From Pseudomonas arsenicoxydans (lineage in GTDB: Bacteria; Pseudomonadota; Gammaproteobacteria; Pseudomonadales; Pseudomonadaceae), in the NCBI RefSeq assembly GCF_900103875.1, contig NZ_LT629705.1, positions 2,799,001-2,863,000 on the forward strand: 64,000 bases of DNA, read 5' to 3'. Of this stretch, positions 53,908-62,266 are shown one piece after another. The stretch's first letter is position 1, and every line of letters starts with the position of its first letter. Both the position numbers and the translations under genes were made by a program. The notes under the pieces were generated by a model. That model was not told the DNA's origin. It ran no database searches and saw nothing but the letters and a program-made list of their open reading frames with translations.

Positions 53908-54967
53908 GTTGTATCGGGTCGCTGACCTGCCGGTGCTGCAAAACCGCACCTTCGCCGACCCGGATTCGGCCCGGGCTTCTGCCAGCGCCGATATGGTCCT
54001 GGTGCAGGACGAACAGAGCGGGTTGATCTTCAACCAGGCCTTCGATGCCGACAAGCTCAGCTACGACGCCGACTACCAGAATGAGCAAGCGCATTCGGGG
54101 CAGTTCCAGAAGCACTTGAGCGATGTCGAAGGCATCATTGCCCGCCATTTCAAGGGTCAGGAACTGATCGAAGTCGGCTGCGGCAAAGGCTACTTTCTCG
54201 AACTGTTGAAGGGCCTGGGCTACGCCATCACCGGCATCGACCCGGCCTATGAAGGCAGCAACGCCGACGTGATCAAGGCGCCGTTCACGCGCGGCCTCGG
54301 CCTGGCGGCGGACGCCATCGTGCTGCGCCATGTTCTGGAACATATCCAGGACCCGGTGAGTTTTCTCGCCGAGATGGCCGAGGCCAATCAGGGCGGACAG
54401 ATCTACATCGAAGTGCCGTGCTTCGACTGGATTCTGGAGCACCGCGCCTGGTTCGACCTGTTCTATGAGCACGTCAATTATTTCCGCCTCGATGACCTGC
54501 GCCGGATGTTCGGCACGGTGCTCGAGGCCGGTCACCTGTTTGGTAGCCAATACCTGTACATCGTGGCGGACCTGTCGACCCTGCGCCTGACCCCGGAACA
54601 ACCGGTGCCGCGCCTTGAGTTGCCGCAGGGCTTCACCAGCAGCCTTGAGCGCGCGGTGCAGATTATCCAGGACGCCCCCAAACAAGGTTCGGCGATCTGG
54701 GGTGCCTCGTCCAAAGGCGTGATCTATTCGCTGTTCCTGCAACGGGCCGGTGTGGCGGTGGATCGCGTGGTGGACATCAACCCGGCCAAACAGGGGCGGT
54801 ATCTGCCCTTGAGCGGCGTGCGGGTGTCCTCGCCGCAAGAGGCCATGGATGCGTTGCCCGAAGGCGCCAACCTGTTTGTGATGAACTCCAACTACCTCGA
54901 AGAAATCAAGCGGATGACCGGTGGACGTTACGTCTATCACGCCGTCGACAGCGCTTCGTTCCAGTGA
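53897..54967 (+). CDS. Class I methyltransferase with C-terminal nucleotide-sugar-type domain
   Basis: The 356-residue protein has a SAM-binding motif LIEVGCGKGYFLELL (about residue 90) and RHVLEHIQDPVSFL. Its C-terminal ~120 residues (IWGASSKGVIYSLFLQRAGV; INPAKQGRYLPLSG) resemble the C-terminal domain of the C-methyltransferase encoded at 51.8 kb, but it lacks the N-terminal Cys motif. It may be a second C- or an O-methyltransferase for the same sugar. Confidence 0.82.
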   Translation: MKHELYRVADLPVLQNRTFADPDSARASASADMVLVQDEQSGLIFNQAFDADKLSYDADYQNEQAHSGQFQKHLSDVEGIIARHFKGQELIEVGCGKGYFLELLKGLGYAITGIDPAYEGSNADVIKAPFTRGLGLAADAIVLRHVLEHIQDPVSFLAEMAEANQGGQIYIEVPCFDWILEHRAWFDLFYEHVNYFRLDDLRRMFGTVLEAGHLFGSQYLYIVADLSTLRLTPEQPVPRLELPQGFTSSLERAVQIIQDAPKQGSAIWGASSKGVIYSLFLQRAGVAVDRVVDINPAKQGRYLPLSGVRVSSPQEAMDALPEGANLFVMNSNYLEEIKRMTGGRYVYHAVDSASFQ

Positions 54968-55722
54968 CTATTGAGATTAGAAAAATGACCGACAACACCA
55001 TCAATAAAGCCTTCGAAGCCGAGTGCCAGGCAGAAATCGCGCGTCAGGGCGATGATCAGAAACTGACCGGCCTGGCCCGGGATTTCTTCAACGAATCGGC
55101 CAAGCACAAGTACAGCTACCACTTCTCGTGGATGGGCCGTCCGATCATCCAGTTGCCGCAAGACATGATGGCGATGCAAGAGATCATCTGGCAGGTCAAG
55201 CCAGACCTGGTGATCGAATGCGGCATCGCCCATGGCGGTTCGATCATCTACTACGCCTCCTTGCTGGAGCTGCAAGGCCACGGTGAAGTGCTGGGCATCG
55301 ACCTGGACATTCGCCCGCACAACCGCGAAGCCATCGAAAGCCACCCGATGAGCAAGCGCATCAAGATGATCGAGGGTTCGAGCATCGACCCGGCGATCGC
55401 TGCCCAGGTTCGTGCTGCGGCCGAAGGCAAGAAAGTCATTCTGGTGCTCGACTCCAACCACACCCACGACCACGTGCTGGAAGAGCTGCGCCTCTACGCG
55501 CCACTGGTGTCGGTGGACAGCTACTGCGTGGTCATGGACACCGTGGTCGAAGACATGCCGGCCGACTTCTTCCCGGACCGTCCATGGGGCCCGGGCGACA
55601 ACCCGAAAACCGCGGTGTGGAAATACCTTGAAGAGAACAAGGATTTCGAGATTGACCAGCAGATGCAAAACAAACTGCTGCTCACCGTTGCACCGGACGG
55701 CTACCTGCGTCGCGTTCGTTAA
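54964..55722 (+). CDS. CmcI-like (cephalosporin hydroxylase family) methyltransferase
   Basis: The 252-residue protein matches the CmcI/rhamnosyl O-methylase family: VIECGIAHGGSIIYYASLLE, GIDLDIRPHN, IEGSSIDP, VLDSNHTHDHVLEELRLYAP and DTVVEDMP. Despite the family name, these are SAM- and metal-dependent O-methyltransferases. It is the last small enzyme of the CDP-sugar operon, likely O-methylating the sugar or glycan. I use the GTG at 54964, overlapping the previous stop; an ATG at 54985 is a possible alternative. Confidence 0.85.
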   Translation: MTIEIRKMTDNTINKAFEAECQAEIARQGDDQKLTGLARDFFNESAKHKYSYHFSWMGRPIIQLPQDMMAMQEIIWQVKPDLVIECGIAHGGSIIYYASLLELQGHGEVLGIDLDIRPHNREAIESHPMSKRIKMIEGSSIDPAIAAQVRAAAEGKKVILVLDSNHTHDHVLEELRLYAPLVSVDSYCVVMDTVVEDMPADFFPDRPWGPGDNPKTAVWKYLEENKDFEIDQQMQNKLLLTVAPDGYLRRVR

Positions 55723-55777
55723 TTTCGGCACATCATTAAAGTGTTAGTCAGGCGTTTCGCCGGCAGTGGGAGAAGTT

Positions 55778-58696
55778 ATGCAAGGCAAGTCCGTTTCTGA
55801 GCACATGTTGCCGTTGAATGAGCTGCTGACGGTGGTGTTGATTTCCCACAACCGTCCGGCTTTTTTGCGCAGGGCAGTGAAGTATTACGGTGACTTGCCT
55901 TGCAAAGTACTGGTGCTCGATTCCGCCACTGAACCTTTCAAGGGCGAACTGCCTGACGTCGAATACCGGCATGTGCCGCAATTCGCCTACAGCGGCTTCC
56001 AGGCCAAGATTGCCTATGGCGTGGAGCAAGTGACCACCCCGTACATGGTGCTGGCGGCCGACGATGACTTCATCGTGCACGACGCGCTGGCCGAGTCGGT
56101 GGACTTCCTGCAAGCGAACCGCGACTACGGCATGTGCCACGGCTATTGCCTGATGTACCTGACCTTCGCCAACAGCGTGAGCTACTACCGGCGCGACAAG
56201 AAAGTGTGCGAGGACTATTGCTCCGAGCGACCTCAGGATCGGGTCGTCGAGTACATGCACCAATACTTGCCGCCGTTTTACGCGGTGACCCGTACTTCGC
56301 TGATGAAATCCTGGTATTCGCTGCTGCCGCCGGGCACCAGTTTCCAGTGGCAGGAGATCGGTCACGTCTACTACATGCTGGCGTGCGCCAAGGCGCGGAT
56401 CCTGCCAACCCCTTATGTGGTGCGTGAGATCAACTACGGCAACTCCGAACACAACACCGAGGTGTATCACTCGCTGACGTATACCGACGCCAAATCGGTG
56501 GCCGAGCGTGACGCCTTTGCCGAATTCCTGGCCTCGTTGCCAACCGGGATCAAGGAGCTCGACCCGGTACAGGCCAAAGCCTTCGTCATGGAAAGTTTCG
56601 ACGCCATGATCGACAGCCTGCAAACCGGACGTGCCCTGACCGCGGAGTTGGTTTTCCAGTCCATCTGGAACAATACCCTCAAGGCACCCGATCGTCTTTT
56701 CGGGCCAAAACAGTACGTCGAAATGCCGTTCTACAATCAGGCGTTCTTCGACAAGTTGACCCAGTTCGAATTCATGCTTCATGCGATGCCGGCCGGTCGT
56801 CTTCAGCTCGAACAGCTTGAAGGCGTGTGGACTCGCCAGGAGCACTTGCTGAGCCCGCGCAACAACGATACGTCGGAAAGCGTGGTCGACCGTTTGTGGC
56901 AGGCCTACGACGCCAATGCGTTCAACCGTACGGTGGTCAAGCGCCTGGTGGCGCAACTGGAACTGCTGGGCGAGGACGAAGAAGCTGAATCGATGCGCGA
57001 CTGGGTCGCACGCCTTGATGCGTTGTCGGTCGTGGATCATCACTTGACGTTTGAAAACATGCGTTCGGGTCGCCTGCTCAAGTGGCTGGAGGCCCGGTCG
57101 CCTGATGCCGAACAGGCCGAGGCGATTGCCCGACACTTGGCAATGAATGGTGGGGGGCCACACTTCGGCATCCTTTTGCTGGACCTGGATAACGATGTCG
57201 AGAAATTGCAGGTCACCCTCGACAGCTTGCTGGAAGGCCACTGCAAGGCCTTCAAAGTTGTGGTCTTCACCACCGGCGAAGCGCCTGCGGCCACCACGGC
57301 ACAGAACACCCTGCACTTTGTCCGTGTGACGCCAGGCAACTTTGTCGAAAAACTGAATCAGAGCGCTCGTCAGTCGCCATGTGACTGGCTGCTGCTGGCC
57401 GAGGCCGGCGATGAGTTCACCCCGGGAGGTCTGTTGCGTGCCAGCCTGGAGCTGTTGTCCGCCAGTGACATCCGTGCGGTAGCGACCGATGAAATTCAGC
57501 GTACCGACAACGGCGCACTGGTGGATGTGTTTCGGCCGGGCTTCAACCTGGACCTGCTGCAAAGCCTGCCTGCCTTGATGGCTCGACACTGGTTGATCCG
57601 CCGCGACGTGTTGATCGAGGCGGGTGGTTACCAGCCCGATTTCAGAAAGGCCCTGGAATTCGATTTGCTGCTGCGCATCATCGAGGCGGGCGGCCTGAGC
57701 GGTCTGGCGCACCTCGACGAGCCATTGCTGATTGCACAGGCACCGGTGCTGGAAGAAAACGCCGACGAACGCCTCGCGTTGCTGCGTCATCTGGGCAACC
57801 GTGGCTACAAGGCCAAAATCACCTCGGCGACCCCTGGCACCTATCAGGTCGACTACCGTCACACCGAGCGTCCACTGGTCTCGATCATCGTTCCGGCCGG
57901 GGATGACCTAGCCCTGCTGCAGCAGTGTGTGCAAGGCGTGTTGCTGCGTACCCGCTACACCCGCTACGAAGTGCTGATTGCGGCGAATCCGACCCAGTCG
58001 GCCGAGGTCAACGATTGGCTGGGCACGCTACAGAACGCCAAGGTGCGCGTCCTGTATGCAGAGCAGACGCTGAGCAACGTAGCGTTGTACAACGCCGCGA
58101 GTCAGCAAGCGCAGGGTGAATACCTGGTGCTGCTGGCTGCTGACGGTGAAGTGGTCAATCCGAACTGGATCGAGTCGCTGCTCAACCATGCCCAGCGTCC
58201 TGAAGTGGGGATTGTCGGCGCCACGCTTGTCGATCGTGAAGGCAAGGTCACGCAAGCCGGTCTGATTCTGGGGATGCGTGGCGGAGTCGGTTCCGCGTTT
58301 ATCGGCGACCGGTATGACGCCAGCAACAGCTACCTGCAGCGCTTGGCACTGGATCAGAACTATTCGGCGGTGTCGCAGGCTTGCCTGATGGTGCGCAAAG
58401 AATTGTTCGAGGCTTTGGGTGGCCTGGATGGCCAGACATTCGCTGAAGGCTTGAGCGACGTCGATCTGTGCCTCAAGGCCGGGCAGGCGGGTTATCTCAC
58501 CGTGTGGACGCCGCGGGTTCAGGTGATTCATCCGGGCGAGGTGGCGCAGGCTCCTCAGGTGCTCGACGCCCTGCGGGAAAAATGGGCGGCCGCCTTCGCA
58601 CAGGACCAGGCCTACAACGCCAATCTGGCGTTGACCGGCAAGGGTTTTGCCCTGGGTGACAGCGCTCCGATCAACTGGGCGCAGTTGCTCGCATAA
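55778..58696 (+). CDS. Large modular glycosyltransferase (three GT-A modules)
   Basis: The 972-residue protein has an N-terminal TIGR00180-type GT domain (about 14–290; VVLISHNRPAFLRRAVKYYG, with ADDD about residue 92–95), a linker, a degenerate GT-A module (about 460–690; AEAGDEF) and a GT2-like module (about 695–960; PLVSIIVPAG, LLAADGEVVNP, LLNHAQRPEVGIVGAT, GGLDGQTFAEGLSDVDLCL). The last two modules are homologous to the middle of the GT at 42.7 kb. It likely adds a CDP-sugar-derived residue or pseudaminic acid to flagellin. ATG at 55778 preceded by GGGAGAAG. Confidence 0.88.
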   Translation: MQGKSVSEHMLPLNELLTVVLISHNRPAFLRRAVKYYGDLPCKVLVLDSATEPFKGELPDVEYRHVPQFAYSGFQAKIAYGVEQVTTPYMVLAADDDFIVHDALAESVDFLQANRDYGMCHGYCLMYLTFANSVSYYRRDKKVCEDYCSERPQDRVVEYMHQYLPPFYAVTRTSLMKSWYSLLPPGTSFQWQEIGHVYYMLACAKARILPTPYVVREINYGNSEHNTEVYHSLTYTDAKSVAERDAFAEFLASLPTGIKELDPVQAKAFVMESFDAMIDSLQTGRALTAELVFQSIWNNTLKAPDRLFGPKQYVEMPFYNQAFFDKLTQFEFMLHAMPAGRLQLEQLEGVWTRQEHLLSPRNNDTSESVVDRLWQAYDANAFNRTVVKRLVAQLELLGEDEEAESMRDWVARLDALSVVDHHLTFENMRSGRLLKWLEARSPDAEQAEAIARHLAMNGGGPHFGILLLDLDNDVEKLQVTLDSLLEGHCKAFKVVVFTTGEAPAATTAQNTLHFVRVTPGNFVEKLNQSARQSPCDWLLLAEAGDEFTPGGLLRASLELLSASDIRAVATDEIQRTDNGALVDVFRPGFNLDLLQSLPALMARHWLIRRDVLIEAGGYQPDFRKALEFDLLLRIIEAGGLSGLAHLDEPLLIAQAPVLEENADERLALLRHLGNRGYKAKITSATPGTYQVDYRHTERPLVSIIVPAGDDLALLQQCVQGVLLRTRYTRYEVLIAANPTQSAEVNDWLGTLQNAKVRVLYAEQTLSNVALYNAASQQAQGEYLVLLAADGEVVNPNWIESLLNHAQRPEVGIVGATLVDREGKVTQAGLILGMRGGVGSAFIGDRYDASNSYLQRLALDQNYSAVSQACLMVRKELFEALGGLDGQTFAEGLSDVDLCLKAGQAGYLTVWTPRVQVIHPGEVAQAPQVLDALREKWAAAFAQDQAYNANLALTGKGFALGDSAPINWAQLLA

Positions 58697-58726
58697 ACCT
58701 GGCTGACAGGCACAAGGACTCAAGGC

Positions 58727-59728
58727 ATGTTCAACGGCAAATCGATTTTCATCTCCGGCGGCACCGGCTCGTTCGGGCGCAATTTCATCCGTCGCTTGCT
58801 GGAGCAATACCAGCCCAAGCGCGTGGTGGTGTTCTCTCGTGATGAGCTCAAGCAGTACGAGATGCAGCAGACGTTCAATGCCCCATGCATGCGCTATTTC
58901 CTGGGTGATGTGCGCGATGCCGAGCGTTTGCGCCAGGCCATGCGCGGCATCGATTACGTGGTGCATGCCGCGGCCCTCAAGCAAGTGCCAGCCGCCGAGT
59001 ACAACCCGACCGAATGCATTCGGACTAACGTCAACGGCGCGGAAAACATCATCGCCGCGGCCATCGACAATGGCGTCAAACAAGTCGTCGCGTTGTCCAC
59101 CGACAAGGCGGCCAGCCCGATCAACCTGTACGGCGCGACCAAGCTGCTGTCGGACAAACTGTTCGTGGCCGCCAACAACATTGCCGGCGAACAGCAAACC
59201 CGCTTTGCCGTGGTGCGCTACGGCAACGTCGCCGGTTCGCGGGGCTCGGTGGTGCCGTTCTTCAGCAAGCTGATCAACGAAGGCGCCACCGAACTGCCGA
59301 TCACTGACGAACGCATGACGCGCTTCTGGATCACCCTCGATCACGGCGTGCAATTCGTGCTCGACAGCTTTGCGCGGATGCACGGTGGTGAAGTGTTCGT
59401 GCCCAAGATCCCGTCGATCCGCATTGTCGATCTGGCGCTGGGCATGGCCGAGCACTTGCCGCACAAGCACGTGGGGATACGCCCCGGGGAAAAGCTCCAC
59501 GAGTTGATGGTGCCGCTGGACGATGCACGGATGACTCTGGAATTTTCCGATCACTACACGATCCAGCCGTCGATCCGCTTCACCAGCGTCGACGTGGATT
59601 TTGCCGTGGACAAGCTGGGCGAGCAGGGCAAGCCAGTGAGTGAGGACTTCGAGTACCGCTCCGACACCAATCCGCAGTTCTTGTCAGTCGGGCAGATCGC
59701 CGATCTGCACGCGGACTTGTCGGCATGA
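58727..59728 (+). CDS. pseB: UDP-GlcNAc 4,6-dehydratase (inverting) PseB
   Basis: The 333-residue SDR has FISGGTGSFGRNFIRRLLEQ, LSTDKAASPINLYGATKLLS (catalytic Asp-Lys and Tyr) and YGNVAGSRGSVVPFF. It is the first enzyme of pseudaminic acid synthesis, inverting C5. It starts a second part of the island; the next gene overlaps by 4 nt. Confidence 0.96.
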   Translation: MFNGKSIFISGGTGSFGRNFIRRLLEQYQPKRVVVFSRDELKQYEMQQTFNAPCMRYFLGDVRDAERLRQAMRGIDYVVHAAALKQVPAAEYNPTECIRTNVNGAENIIAAAIDNGVKQVVALSTDKAASPINLYGATKLLSDKLFVAANNIAGEQQTRFAVVRYGNVAGSRGSVVPFFSKLINEGATELPITDERMTRFWITLDHGVQFVLDSFARMHGGEVFVPKIPSIRIVDLALGMAEHLPHKHVGIRPGEKLHELMVPLDDARMTLEFSDHYTIQPSIRFTSVDVDFAVDKLGEQGKPVSEDFEYRSDTNPQFLSVGQIADLHADLSA

Positions 59729-60882
59729 TTCCCTACGGTCGACAGAGTCTCGATCAGGCCGACGTCGACGCGGTCGTCGCCGTCTTGCAGTCCGACTGGC
59801 TGACCCAGGGACCGACCATCGAGCGCTTCGAACAGGCCTTGGCTGAACGTTGCCAGGCCGATTTCGCGGTGGCGGTGTGTAACGCCACGGCGGCATTGCA
59901 CATTGCTTGCCTGGCGGCCGGGCTCGGGCCGGGTGATCGTTTATGGACAACGCCCAATACCTTTCTGGCCTCGGCTAATTGCGGTCGTTACTGCGGTGCC
60001 GAGGTGGACTTCGTCGACATCGATCCGCTGACCTGGAACCTCGACGCCTACGCCCTGAAAGCCAAGCTGGAAGCGGCGGAGGATGCCGGCACGCTGCCTA
60101 AAGTGCTGGTGGCGGTGGCGTTCTCCGGGCAGAGCTGCGATATGCGGATGATCGCCGAATTGGCCGAGCGTTATGGTTTCACGGTCATCGAGGATGCCTC
60201 CCACGCAGTCGGCGCATCCTATGCCGGGCGCCCGGTGGGCTGTGGCGATTTTGCGGCGATGACGGTATTCAGCTTTCATCCGGTGAAAATCATCACCAGC
60301 GGCGAAGGTGGCATGGTCCTGACCAATCGCCGGGATCTGGCCGAGCGTCTGCAACGCTTGCGCAGCCACGGCATGACCCGCGATCCGGCGCAAATGACCG
60401 AATCCAGCCATGGCCCCTGGTATTACCAGCAGATTGAGCTGGGCTTCAATTATCGGATCACCGATCTGCAAGCTGCCCTCGGGCTGTCACAGTTGAACAA
60501 ACTGGATGACTTCATCGAACGCCGCCGTGAGCTGGCAGCACGGTATGACCGTTTGCTCACTTACTTGCCGCTGACCTTGCCCAGCCCTCAGCCTGAAGCC
60601 GATTCGGCGTGGCATCTGTATGTGGTGCGCTTGCAGCTTGATCGCATCAGCCTTAGTCATCGCCAGGTGTTCGAAGGGTTGCGGGCTGCCGGGGTCGGTG
60701 TGAATCTGCATTACATTCCGGTGCATTTGCAGCCTTACTACCGTGACTTGGGGTTTGCTGAAGGCGATTTTCCACAAGCTGAGCGTTACTACGCAGAAGC
60801 CATCAGCCTACCGTTGTTTCCGTTGCTCAGCGACGAGCAGCAGGACTGCGTGGTCGAACAACTGCGGCGTTTGACTGAATAA
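59725..60882 (+). CDS. pseC: PseC aminotransferase (UDP-4-amino-4,6-dideoxy-N-acetyl-L-altrosamine)
   Basis: The 385-residue DegT-family transaminase has IPYGRQSLDQADVDAV, NATAALHIACLAAG, DASHAVGASY and PLP Lys in FSFHPVKIITSGEGGM. It converts the PseB product to the 4-amino sugar. GTTR of the family's C-terminus (VNLHYIPVHLQPYYRDLGF) matches PseC. Confidence 0.95.
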   Translation: MIPYGRQSLDQADVDAVVAVLQSDWLTQGPTIERFEQALAERCQADFAVAVCNATAALHIACLAAGLGPGDRLWTTPNTFLASANCGRYCGAEVDFVDIDPLTWNLDAYALKAKLEAAEDAGTLPKVLVAVAFSGQSCDMRMIAELAERYGFTVIEDASHAVGASYAGRPVGCGDFAAMTVFSFHPVKIITSGEGGMVLTNRRDLAERLQRLRSHGMTRDPAQMTESSHGPWYYQQIELGFNYRITDLQAALGLSQLNKLDDFIERRRELAARYDRLLTYLPLTLPSPQPEADSAWHLYVVRLQLDRISLSHRQVFEGLRAAGVGVNLHYIPVHLQPYYRDLGFAEGDFPQAERYYAEAISLPLFPLLSDEQQDCVVEQLRRLTE

Positions 60883-60941
60883 ATACAGCCAGTCGGTTAG
60901 GCGCGGTCCCCCAGGCGCTGTGCTTCAAATGAGAGAGAACG

Positions 60942-61562
60942 ATGCGTGAACTGAGCGAGCAGGAAAAATTCTGGCAGGGCGACTTCGGTAACCAATACGT
61001 TGATCGCAACGTCGGGCAGCCATTGGTGGCGGCCAACCTGGCATTGTTTGCCAAGGCGCTGACCCGGGCCGGGCGGATTGAAAGCCTGGTGGAGCTGGGG
61101 ACCAACGCCGGCAACAATTTGCAGGCGCTGCATCACCTGTTGCCTCGGTGCGAACTGTTCGGTGTGGAGATCAATGCCAGCGCCTGCGCCCAAGCCCAGG
61201 CGCTGGATATCGCGCAGATCTGGCACGGTTCGCTGTTTGATTTCCCCCGCGAGCGCAGCTTTGACCTGACCCTGAGCAAAGGCGTGCTGATCCATCTGGC
61301 GCCGGAGTTGTTGCCGGCGGCTTATGCGCAGTTGTATGAACTGAGCCAGCGTTACATTCTGATCGCCGAGTACTACAACCCGGCACCGGTCGAAGTGTCC
61401 TATCGCGGTAACAGCGGCAAGTTGTTCAAACGTGATTTTGCCGGTGAAATGCTTGATCGTTACGATGATCTGCAACTGCTGGATTACGGCTTCGGTTACC
61501 ACCGTGACCCGCAATTTCCGGTGGACGACATCACTTGGTTTCTGTTGGAAAAACGCCCTTGA
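60942..61562 (+). CDS. Pseudaminic acid biosynthesis-associated methylase
   Basis: A 206-residue SAM methyltransferase matching the TIGR03587-type protein found within pse clusters: EQEKFWQGDFGNQYVDRN at the start, LVELGTNAGNNLQALH (SAM site), and AEYYNPAPVEVSYRGNSGKL. Its exact substrate is unknown; modification of a pseudaminic acid precursor is inferred from context. Confidence 0.92.
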   Translation: MRELSEQEKFWQGDFGNQYVDRNVGQPLVAANLALFAKALTRAGRIESLVELGTNAGNNLQALHHLLPRCELFGVEINASACAQAQALDIAQIWHGSLFDFPRERSFDLTLSKGVLIHLAPELLPAAYAQLYELSQRYILIAEYYNPAPVEVSYRGNSGKLFKRDFAGEMLDRYDDLQLLDYGFGYHRDPQFPVDDITWFLLEKRP

Positions 61563-62266
61563 ACAACGTAGCAATCATCCCGGCTCGCGGTGGCAGCAAA
61601 CGCATACCGCGCAAGAACCTCAAGCCGTTCGACGGCGTGCCGATGATTGCCCGTTCGATTCAAACCGCCCTTGATTCCGGGTTGTTCGCCCAGGTGGTGG
61701 TCAGTACCGACGATGAAGAAATCGCCGAGGTGGCTCGAGCCAGTGGTGCGCAAGTGCCGTTTATGCGGCCTGCGGCATTGGCGGACGATTTCACCGGTAC
61801 GGCGGCAGTGATTGCGCATGCGCTGGAGGAGCTGCATCGACAGGGTCAGGATTTTGATTTCGCCTGTTGTGTCTATGCCACGGCACCGTTGCTGCAAACC
61901 CGATTTTTACAGCAGGGCTTGAATCTGCTGGAGCAGCATCCGGATAAATCCTTCGCCTTCTCGGTCTGCGATTTCGGCTTTCCGGTGCAGCGCGCCCTGA
62001 CCGTTGATAGTCAAGGCGCGTTGACCGCGTTGTACCCGCAGTTCAGTCAAACCCGCTCTCAGGACTTGCCGCCGGCCTATCAGGATGCCGGGCAGTTCTA
62101 CTGGGGCCGCAGCAGTGCCTGGCGCCAGGGCGAGGCGTTGTATTCACCGCAAAGCCTGCCGGTGATCCTGCCGCGTTACCTCGTTCAGGACATCGATACC
62201 CCCGAAGACTGGAAGCGCGCCGAATACCTTTACGCGGCGCTGAAGGCAGGAGGGGAGTTGCAATGA
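61559..62266 (+). CDS. pseF: Pseudaminic acid cytidylyltransferase PseF
   Basis: The 235-residue CMP-sugar synthetase has IPARGGSKRIPRKNLKPFDG and VVSTDDEEIAEVARASGA, and DIDTPEDWKRAEYLY at the end. It activates pseudaminic acid with CTP. The start is taken as the TTG at 61559, overlapping the previous stop; no ATG or GTG fits the family N-terminus. Confidence 0.93.
   Translation: MNNVAIIPARGGSKRIPRKNLKPFDGVPMIARSIQTALDSGLFAQVVVSTDDEEIAEVARASGAQVPFMRPAALADDFTGTAAVIAHALEELHRQGQDFDFACCVYATAPLLQTRFLQQGLNLLEQHPDKSFAFSVCDFGFPVQRALTVDSQGALTALYPQFSQTRSQDLPPAYQDAGQFYWGRSSAWRQGEALYSPQSLPVILPRYLVQDIDTPEDWKRAEYLYAALKAGGELQ

Noticed and set aside
55748..57862. 704-codon minus-strand frame opposite the large glycosyltransferase
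   Set aside because: Shadow frame; no domain motifs, and the plus-strand gene is unmistakable.
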